A stretch of 12,692 bases of DNA. Origin: Spirochaetia bacterium. Lineage in GTDB: Bacteria > Spirochaetota > Spirochaetia > Treponematales > Breznakiellaceae. Location: contig BOBI01000055.1 in the NCBI GenBank assembly GCA_026002305.1, positions 1-12,692 on the forward strand. Direction: 5' to 3'. The notes below the pieces were generated by a model. That model saw only the letters and a list, made by a program, of their open reading frames with translations, was not told where the DNA came from and made no database searches. Each line of letters starts with the position of its first letter. Positions within the stretch are counted from its first letter, which is position 1. Of this stretch, positions 7,358-12,692 are shown piece by piece. A program made the position numbers and the translations under genes.

Positions 7358-8185
7358 TTGAATAAGAACGAAATTTTTGATATGGCAGATAATGCCGGAT
7401 TCTCCGGTGTTAAAGTTTTTTCAGATGGTAAAACTAATACTTCAATTTTTGCTTTTGCCATGCCTTACGGAAATGAATATGATAATAAACCGCCTGAAAA
7501 TTACAACTATGGCATTATAGCGCCTTTTGCACGCTTTAATTATTATAAAGAAGCTGTTATTCGTCTAAAAAAAATCGCATCATGTTTAAGAAGTAACTAT
7601 GGCGGTAAAAAGTCTGATTATAGAATTTTCTGCAATTCAAAAATAAACGAAAAACATATTGCCGCTGTCTGCGGATTAGGGTGCTTTGGCAGGAATAATC
7701 TTATAATTACCGAAAATTCCGGTTCGCTTGTTGTTCTCTCTTTTCTGAAAGTACCATTTGAGATCGAAGGTGATATTCCGGATCATCCCGCACATTTTAA
7801 ATTTTGTGAAATTTGCGCTGATAATCCGGCCTGTGCAAAAGTATGTCCAACCGGAGCTATTTCTAAAGACGGAATAATAAATCGTGCAAATTGTATACAG
7901 TGGTATGCTTCAGGTAATGAAAAAGAAGTCCCTGAAAATATAAAAAAAAATTGGGGAAAGTGTTTCTACGGATGTAATATTTGTCAGGATATTTGTCCGC
8001 ATAATAACAAAACTATAAAAGGAATTAAAGCCAATATAGGACAAGTAGAATCTTTTTTAGATATAAAAAAGTTCTTATTGTTATCTGATAATGAAATAAA
8101 ATCCAAATTTCGCGGCACCGCACTTGGAATGAAATGGCTGACTCCGGAAATTCTGCGTCGGAATGCGTATTTATGTTTATCCTGA
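7358..8185 (+). CDS. Divergent QueG-family 4Fe-4S double-cluster protein
   Basis: It encodes 275 residues, against roughly 310-380 for QueG. QueG landmarks appear in order: FARFNYYKEAVIRLKKIA (58-74, like YARGxDYH), INEKHIAAVCGLGCFGRNNLII (96-117, like ERxxAxxAGLGxxGKNTxLI), a double 4Fe-4S domain (C150, C153, C159, C163-P; C179; C202, C206, C209, C213-P), and FRGTALGMKWLTPEILRRNA (251-270). QueG uses cobalamin and two iron-sulfur clusters to reduce epoxyqueuosine to queuosine in tRNA. Two differences stand out: the first cluster reads CxxCx5CxxxCP instead of CxxCxxCxxxCP, and the Asp usually found before the ExxxA motif appears to be Asn93. It may be QueG or a relative with another substrate. 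The start is TTG at 7358; the alternative ATG at 7382 would remove eight residues that look like the start of the first helix. A TATAAT at 7348-7353 sits just before the TTG. Confidence 0.85.
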   Translation: MNKNEIFDMADNAGFSGVKVFSDGKTNTSIFAFAMPYGNEYDNKPPENYNYGIIAPFARFNYYKEAVIRLKKIASCLRSNYGGKKSDYRIFCNSKINEKHIAAVCGLGCFGRNNLIITENSGSLVVLSFLKVPFEIEGDIPDHPAHFKFCEICADNPACAKVCPTGAISKDGIINRANCIQWYASGNEKEVPENIKKNWGKCFYGCNICQDICPHNNKTIKGIKANIGQVESFLDIKKFLLLSDNEIKSKFRGTALGMKWLTPEILRRNAYLCLS

Positions 8186-8204
8186 TTATTGCCGATAAAT
8201 AACC

Positions 8205-8208
8205 GGAG
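8205..8208 (+). promoter_or_regulatory. Shine-Dalgarno for the STAND-like gene
   Basis: GGAG at 8205-8208 lies 10 bases before the ATG at 8219. The closer ATG at 8209 is followed at once by TAA, so 8219 is the start. A GCCGATAA octamer (8191-8198) lies just upstream and matches the -10 element of flagellar sigma-28 promoters, but no TAAA element stands at the required distance. Confidence 0.5.
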
Positions 8209-8218
8209 ATGTAATTAA

Positions 8219-10945
8219 ATGATACAAATTGTTTTTTCATTGAAGTACCAGTCGCAAATAAGAAGGATTCGCCCTAAAATTTATTCCTATATCGAGAACA
8301 GTATCCTTGACTGTTTATTGTCTTCAGGCGGGAAAATTCGTCAGGAATTTCATTGTATAATTGCGGATTTTAATGAGCAAACGATAGGTTTCTGGCTGGA
8401 TATATTAACTATACTTGAGACAATACAAAAAGTTACAAAAAATACCGAACATGAAATATATGGACATATCTGTATAATATCATCTTATATTGATGATGAC
8501 AGATTGCATAAACTTATTAATAGTATTCCAACATGCCGGATACAAACAGGTATTTGGTGTACTGGAGATGTTAAACATTCACTGGATTCATTTGCGGTTT
8601 TTTATTCTTTTTTTAATGAGAAAACAAATGATAACGATGTTAAGCCAATAACATTACTGGAAGTAAATTCAATACGAAAAAATGAAGAAGCCGTAAAACA
8701 ATATCCATTACGTAAAAAAATTGGAAAAATATTAAAGCAGGATATTGAAAAAAATACATTGCTTATGGGCAAGAATTTTATTGGTAAACGGGATTGCTTA
8801 CATTGGTATTGTGAAAACATCAACGGCGGTTTTATGCCTTTAACATTTAGATTTGGAACATGGGGGGCAGGTATATCATGTTTTGCAGACGCATATAATC
8901 CTTCAATAAAACTTTTACTGAAGAAAAATAATATTGAAACCGGCGAATTGGATGAATTATATGAAATAATTTTCAGGAACCGTATACGAAGTGAAATATC
9001 AGAATATTTCTTGCAAAAAGGCGGACAATTTATTAAGATCCTAATAAATTCTTATATTGATTTAGCAAACAGCAAAAATTGTTTGCCAATATTAATCCTT
9101 GAAAATATTCAAAGTATTGACAGTAGTATACAAGAATTCTTTATTAGGGTTTATGAGGAAATAATCAAAGAAAAAAAAATAATTGTTTACGGTACCGCTT
9201 CGTTTCAGGAAGTGCCGGAGCCTTGGAAAAATATTTTTCAAGGGATAATAAGCTGTACAACGGAAAGGGATACTCTTTTTGCAGATTTTAATTTAAATTT
9301 AAGTTTATGGGAAATATCTTACGCATGCAAACTTTTTTCATCTTATTTTCCCGCTTATTCGTTTATGGAATTATTCAAAGAAGAAGGGAAAAATTCAGAA
9401 GCCATTGAACATTCTCTTATCTTGCTTTACAAAAATGGAGTTATAAGATCGATTGAAGATCCTGAACCTGAAATATCTGATTTTGACGGGAATATTAACA
9501 GACTGCTTTGTGAACGTGCCGGATTTATTAGAAACATGGTAACACGCAGGCTGCTAGATTGGGTTGCTAAAGGTAAAATCAATCCATGTTTTAATTTATT
9601 GGAAATTTTATATGAACTTGGAACAGGTTATTCCGATTTATTACTTCTTGAATCAATTAGACAAGATGTTATTAACGGAACTTATGCTTCTATTGAAAAG
9701 TCAATAAAGGAAGATAATTTTAGAAGTATTTGCGGTGAAATAAGATACGAGTCAATTCTGTATATATACAAAACGTTAAAAAGTCTTATTTATGAAGATG
9801 AAACATCAATTCGTGAAACATTTAAAATGCAGCAGCCTATTAACAACTCAATTTCAATATACAAAGCTCAAGTTTTAACTATCAACGCGATTTATAAATT
9901 AGGAATTCATGATGCAAGAACGGCAATGGATGAGATAAAAGATGCCATGATAATTTGCCAGGACAACAAAGAAAAAATAGGCATATCTCAGGTTTATCGT
10001 TTATTTTCACTTGTGAATTTTTCGAATAAAGAAATTAGTGACGCTATTGACTATCTTTCATTTGCGATGGAGAACACGGAAAAAACTAAAGACTATGACG
10101 AGATGACCCTTGTTGCTTATTATTCGGCGGCGGTACACTTTATTTTTGGTAATATATCAAAATCGGAAAGATTGATTAAACAATCCGGGCAAGCGGCAAT
10201 AATTTCAGGACGCCAGGATTGGGCATTGAGATCAAAGTTTCTTTTAGGAAGAATGTTTTTTGAAACAGGTTTATACAAAGAAGCCTTGTCTGTTTTTAAT
10301 TCACTTTATGAAAGTTTCAAAAATAAATCAAATCTTATTCAAACAGAATTACTTGATGCATGGATATTCAGGGCAACGCTTTATTTAACTGAAAGGATAC
10401 CCAAACATGAGGAATTCACAAATTGTGACGGCAAACTATTTGAAATAGAAGCTTCATATTTAACCGGCGATTATAAAAAAACAATTTCACTTGCCGATGA
10501 TTTTCTCTCAATGAATATTGCCAATAATTTTTATTTTTTAGAACAGCCTGATTGGACAAGCGGGTTTGCTCAATGTGAATTCCTACTATATACAAAAAAG
10601 AATTTTTTATCACGAATGATAACAGTTTGGAAATGCCTTGCTCTTTGCCGTGTTGACAAACTCCATTCAAATGATGCTATTCATACAATGCAGCAGATAA
10701 TGCGCGATGAAAGAATGGCGGATATTGATCCGAATGCGGCTTTTTATTTTTTTGCAAATTATCGTGTATTGAACGAATCGGATTCTACAGAAGTTGACAG
10801 GAATACAGCAATCAGCATGGCATTTAAACGATTACAGCGGCGTTCCAGCAGAATTGATGATATTAACACGCGCAGGCTTTTTCTTTCCAAGCAATATTGG
10901 AATAAAACACTTTTCGCAACCGCAAAAGAGTATAAATTGATTTAA
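8219..10945 (+). CDS. STAND/AAA-like regulatory protein with degenerate Walker A and helical-repeat C-terminus
   Basis: It encodes 908 residues, with no signal peptide or transmembrane segment. Residues 1-150 contain SSGGKIRQEFHCIIADF (35-51) and TGIWCTGDVKHSLDSFAVF (110-128), which weakly recall a degenerate class III nucleotide cyclase fold without its metal-binding aspartates. FIGKRDCLHWY (187-197) is the entry motif of a STAND/AAA_16-type NTPase (like FVGRExEL). The Walker A position reads GTWGAGIS (213-220), with the essential Lys missing. A Walker B-like LPILILENIQSID (289-301) and a sensor-like IIVYGTAS (321-328) follow. Residues 350-908 are helical and TPR/MalT-like, for example NAIYKLGIHDARTAMDEIKD and RMFFETGLYKEALSVFNSLY. 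The layout resembles cyclase-STAND-TPR regulators but both active centres look lost, so it may be a scaffold or nucleotide-independent sensor. It is the last gene of the cluster. The gene looks very AT-rich. Function unknown. Confidence 0.85.
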   Translation: MIQIVFSLKYQSQIRRIRPKIYSYIENSILDCLLSSGGKIRQEFHCIIADFNEQTIGFWLDILTILETIQKVTKNTEHEIYGHICIISSYIDDDRLHKLINSIPTCRIQTGIWCTGDVKHSLDSFAVFYSFFNEKTNDNDVKPITLLEVNSIRKNEEAVKQYPLRKKIGKILKQDIEKNTLLMGKNFIGKRDCLHWYCENINGGFMPLTFRFGTWGAGISCFADAYNPSIKLLLKKNNIETGELDELYEIIFRNRIRSEISEYFLQKGGQFIKILINSYIDLANSKNCLPILILENIQSIDSSIQEFFIRVYEEIIKEKKIIVYGTASFQEVPEPWKNIFQGIISCTTERDTLFADFNLNLSLWEISYACKLFSSYFPAYSFMELFKEEGKNSEAIEHSLILLYKNGVIRSIEDPEPEISDFDGNINRLLCERAGFIRNMVTRRLLDWVAKGKINPCFNLLEILYELGTGYSDLLLLESIRQDVINGTYASIEKSIKEDNFRSICGEIRYESILYIYKTLKSLIYEDETSIRETFKMQQPINNSISIYKAQVLTINAIYKLGIHDARTAMDEIKDAMIICQDNKEKIGISQVYRLFSLVNFSNKEISDAIDYLSFAMENTEKTKDYDEMTLVAYYSAAVHFIFGNISKSERLIKQSGQAAIISGRQDWALRSKFLLGRMFFETGLYKEALSVFNSLYESFKNKSNLIQTELLDAWIFRATLYLTERIPKHEEFTNCDGKLFEIEASYLTGDYKKTISLADDFLSMNIANNFYFLEQPDWTSGFAQCEFLLYTKKNFLSRMITVWKCLALCRVDKLHSNDAIHTMQQIMRDERMADIDPNAAFYFFANYRVLNESDSTEVDRNTAISMAFKRLQRRSSRIDDINTRRLFLSKQYWNKTLFATAKEYKLI

Positions 10946-11625
10946 TAAGCGCTAAAGTTTTCAATCTGTTTAATTTCAATAATAAATTTAGCTGTAGCCG
11001 CCCATTGCCCGTTGAACATTCTGTACACAGGAAAATCATATAATGAAATTAGACCGTGGATACTTTTTGGCCTGTTCTTTAATGTTTTTTGAATTTTGGC
11101 ACGCAGCGATCTTTTTGCTGCATCTTCCAGCGCAGCTGTTTTTATAGAGCGCCTGTCTGTAATGCCTATCTCTCCCTGCAGCATAGAGAAGCCCATTGCT
11201 TGCGCTTTAAATGAATTTGAATTCCTGTTTCCTAAAATCCTGATTTGTTGTGCTTGATCAATTTTATAATCTGTCCAAACAAACAATTTATCCTCTTTGA
11301 TGGACGCATCTGTAACGGATAACTTTTCATCATATAAATCTATTTCCCCAAGCGGGGTTAATGATAAAGACTCCCGTAAATTCCGTGCCACCTCCCCGGG
11401 CTCATATTCAAAAGACCAGCCGTAGATCATGCCCGAAAAAGCATATACCGTATCTTCGAGCGCCCATTGATTTGCGGTAGCTATATCAATAGGGGAGGGA
11501 ATACCTAAAAAAAGCGCATAAACCGGCTCCATTTCTACGCATACTTCGCCGCGCAATATTTCCTGTGCCGTTATAAGACACGGAATTGCAAAAGCAAGCA
11601 AAAATACGAAAAACACCCGACCCAT
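10942..11625 (-). CDS. Exported protein of unknown function
   Basis: From ATG at 11625 it encodes 227 residues. They begin with a good signal peptide (MGRVFFVFLLAFAIPCLITA-Q, cleavage after residue 20). The open frame extends upstream to a TTG at 11763, but that would put 46 mostly polar residues before the signal peptide, so I place the start at 11625. No Shine-Dalgarno precedes either start. The mature part of about 207 residues includes SGMIYGWSFEYEPGEVARNL, a positively charged helix (AALEDAAKRSLRAKIQKTLKNRP) and a C-terminal FNGQWAATAKFIIEIK. It looks like a soluble periplasmic protein, and I recognise no family; similar hypothetical proteins may occur in treponemes. It converges with the STAND-like gene and the two overlap by 4 bases at their stop codons, leaving no room for a terminator between them. 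Confidence 0.78.
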   Translation of the reverse strand: MGRVFFVFLLAFAIPCLITAQEILRGEVCVEMEPVYALFLGIPSPIDIATANQWALEDTVYAFSGMIYGWSFEYEPGEVARNLRESLSLTPLGEIDLYDEKLSVTDASIKEDKLFVWTDYKIDQAQQIRILGNRNSNSFKAQAMGFSMLQGEIGITDRRSIKTAALEDAAKRSLRAKIQKTLKNRPKSIHGLISLYDFPVYRMFNGQWAATAKFIIEIKQIENFSAY

Positions 11626-11848
11626 AGTATTAATATCGGAAATTCCGCAGGGCAAACACATGAAAACTTCGTGATCTGATAAAGCACCATTTTTAGGATA
11701 AATTTTAGCTTTAGTCTCCATGAAACGCACAGCATTATTGCTTGAAAGCATAGTTAAGTGCAATAAAACCTGAAATTTACGAATAGTCTCAGCGCCTCCA
11801 CGCGGTTCGAAGAGAACGCATATGGAAGACTTTGTGTTTATAAAAATA
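11626..11848. other. Non-coding stretch between divergent genes
   Basis: If the minus-strand gene starts at 11625, this stretch has no supported gene. Its minus-strand reading frame up to 11763 is an uninterrupted extension of that gene without coding features I recognise. Seven bases upstream of the ATG on the minus strand lies TCCGATAT (plus-strand 11633-11640), which resembles motifs upstream of other genes here. GGTTCGA at 11804-11810 is like a tRNA T-loop but its flanks do not pair. Confidence 0.4.
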
Positions 11849-11876
11849 TTGTACTTTTTTATTGTGTTGATAGAAT
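11849..11876 (+). promoter_or_regulatory. Sigma-70-type promoter of the lipoprotein gene
   Basis: TTGTAC (11849-11854) and TAGAAT (11871-11876, 5 of 6 to TATAAT) are 16 bases apart. A start near 11883 would leave a leader of about 40 bases before the TTG start at 11923. Confidence 0.5.
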
Positions 11877-11910
11877 ATTTCTACCATGAATATATGGAAT
11901 GAAAGGTTTT

Positions 11911-11916
11911 GAGGTG
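11911..11916 (+). promoter_or_regulatory. Shine-Dalgarno that fixes the lipoprotein start
   Basis: GAGGTG lies 6 bases before TTG at 11923. This makes TTG (giving MKKQTVFMAVKFF...) a better start than the in-frame ATG at 11899, which has no ribosome binding site and would put a hydrophobic FEVII before the basic start of the signal peptide. Confidence 0.7.
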
Positions 11917-11922
11917 ATTATT

Positions 11923-12618
11923 TTGAAAAAGCAAACGGTTTTTATGGCAGTCAAATTTTTCGCGCTTGTGGTGAGCTTGACCCTCACCTTGTCCTACTGC
12001 GCCTCTCAGTCCGGCAGGGCGGTTCCCGCCTCTTCCGGCAGCATGTCCCTGGACGAGGCCATAGCCCAGGCAGCGGCGCAGTTGGAAGCCGGGCTTCCGG
12101 CACGGACCGAGGTGGCGCTTATCAGTGTGAGTTCGCCTTCCGCGCCGTTTTCCCAGTACGTGTTGGACGGTATTGAGGCGGCGCTGGTGAGGAACGGGAA
12201 ACTCGTGGTGATTGACCGGGCCAACCTTGACAAGGTGCGGGCGTAGCAGGGCTTCCAGGAGTCCGGGGAGGTGAGTGACGATTCAGCCAAGTCAATCGGG
12301 AAGATGGTCGGTACGGGCGCGATTGTTACGGGTAGTCTTACAAATATTGGTACACTTTACCGTCTCACCATCAAGGCAATTGATGTAGAGAAAGCAGTGG
12401 TAGCGGTCTCCTTCCCGGCGGACATAACCAATGATGAGCGGGTGCGGGCGTTGCTTGGACAATCCGGCGTTGCCGCCTTGCCTCGGAGTTCTGCTACGCA
12501 GAACTCCACGCCGGGGTCTACTCTAAACTTGACCCACAACTTTCTATGGCGTAAAATTTTCTTGGGTGAATTTGTCAGGGGTGTACTCGTGATATTCAAT
12601 CATGGTGTAAAGTTTTGA
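11923..12618 (+). pseudogene. CsgG/LpoB-like lipoprotein gene interrupted by an in-frame amber codon
   Basis: From TTG at 11923 there are 107 codons, then TAG at 12244-12246, after which the same frame is open to 12618. The first part has a signal sequence (KKQTVFMAVKFFALVVSLTL) with a lipobox-like LSYC (Cys26, with an unusual Tyr before it), a linker, then TEVALISVSS and GIEAALVRNGKLVVIDRANL. After the stop it continues as QGFQESGEVSDDSAKSIGKM, GTGAIVTGSLTNIG and YRLTIKAIDVEKAVVAVSFP. Together these form one CsgG/LpoB-like domain; LpoB activates penicillin-binding proteins from the outer membrane and CsgG relatives act in secretion. The stop most simply arose from one base change in a Glu or Gln codon (R-A-[E/Q]-QGFQ). 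Homology ends near RVRALLGQSG (about 12470); the rest runs through a hairpin into the adjoining IS. The gene looks GC-richer than the core genes. Amber read-through or a sequencing error is not excluded. Confidence 0.8.
12485..12507. repeat. Perfect 10-bp hairpin palindrome
   Basis: GGAGTTCTGC (12485-12494) is the exact reverse complement of GCAGAACTCC (12498-12507), with a TAC loop. No T-run follows on the plus strand, so it is not a typical terminator. It sits at the end of the lipoprotein homology and just before the IS, like a REP-type palindromic unit used as an insertion target. Confidence 0.65.
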
Positions 12619-12692
12619 AAGTCCTAGCCAAATCGTTTTTACACCTGGCGGTCCGTCGCTGGGTGCTCGTTTGGGTCCGCCTAACCATCCTA
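12544..12692 (-). CDS. IS4-type transposase, C-terminal fragment cut by the window edge
   Basis: On the minus strand a frame enters at the right edge (first full codon at 12690) and runs 48 residues to TAG at 12546-12544. It reads GWLGGPKRAPSDGPPGVKTI, then WLGLSKLYTMIEYHEY and a short tail ending FTP. The pattern G(G/W)xxxRK-DGxPGVKTxWxGLxxL is the typical C-terminal end of IS4-family transposases (the segment after the last catalytic Glu). The catalytic part lies outside the window, so I cannot tell whether the element is intact. The IS end should lie between the stop and the hairpin ending at 12507; GGGTC (12514-12518) and GACCC (12531-12535) form a small inverted pair there. This element is different from the one at the left edge. 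Confidence 0.75.
   Translation of the reverse strand, partial: GWLGGPKRAPSDGPPGVKTIWLGLSKLYTMIEYHEYTPDKFTQENFTP

Noticed and set aside
8191..8198. Sigma-28 promoter called as a firm feature
   Set aside because: The GCCGATAA octamer is exact, but no TAAA element lies 14-16 bases upstream, so it is kept only as part of a finding.
11626..11763. 46-residue N-terminal extension of the minus-strand exported protein
   Set aside because: It would bury the signal peptide behind a polar stretch and has no Shine-Dalgarno at the TTG.
11801..11812. tRNA remnant suggested by GGTTCGA
   Set aside because: The flanking bases do not form a T-stem, and no acceptor or anticodon stem could be found on either strand.
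11899..11922. ATG at 11899 as the lipoprotein start
   Set aside because: The TTG at 11923 has GAGGTG 6 bases upstream and gives a normal basic signal-peptide start. The ATG has no ribosome binding site.
12271..12618. Separate gene starting at GTG 12271
   Set aside because: It is the in-frame continuation of the lipoprotein domain after the amber codon. Homology begins before 12271 (QGFQESGE) and there is no sign of an independent start.
1..12692. CRISPR array, riboswitch, rRNA or complete tRNA
   Set aside because: No regularly spaced direct repeats, conserved riboswitch core or tRNA cloverleaf was seen on reading both strands.

Overview
The window looks like a piece of a treponeme-type spirochete chromosome, perhaps from the insect- or gut-associated branch. 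The evidence is protein-level resemblance: a PilZ protein starting MGV with the long N-terminal module typical of treponemal PilZ proteins, a very large exported ankyrin protein, several exported proteins of unknown function, and a CsgG/LpoB-like lipoprotein of a type I associate with treponemes. No rRNA or other taxonomic marker is present, so the assignment is inference. The central genes look AT-rich. The two ends, which hold mobile DNA and the lipoprotein gene, look visibly GC-richer (judged by eye, not computed).

Layout. (1) 1-610, minus strand: N-terminal part of a DDE transposase, broken by a -1 frameshift near base 90 and cut by the window edge. (2) 611-884: no gene; it holds a long imperfect inverted repeat (667-808) and a promoter. 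(3) 885-5288, plus strand: a small exported protein, a DHH/DHHA1 phosphoesterase (NrnA-like), and a 961-residue exported protein with about 26 ankyrin repeats. (4) 5350-10945, plus strand: a tight four-gene cluster encoding a PilZ protein, a TPR protein, a divergent QueG-family iron-sulfur protein, and a 908-residue STAND/AAA-like protein with a defective Walker A motif. It starts at a good sigma-70-type promoter so close to the PilZ start codon that the transcript may be leaderless. (5) 10942-11625, minus strand: an exported protein of unknown function, convergent with and overlapping the cluster by 4 bases. (6) 11923-12618, plus strand: a CsgG/LpoB-like lipoprotein gene interrupted by an in-frame amber codon, followed by a perfect hairpin. 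(7) 12544-12692, minus strand: the C-terminal end of an IS4-type transposase cut by the right edge.

How the genes may work together. The PilZ-TPR-QueG-like-STAND-like cluster has gaps of 2, 17 and 33 bases and is probably one transcript. A c-di-GMP-type receptor domain, two helical-repeat scaffolds and a degenerate regulatory NTPase point to a signalling or assembly function rather than metabolism, but nothing in the sequence shows the output. Both window ends carry damaged genes or mobile elements, so the flanks appear to be decaying around an intact core.
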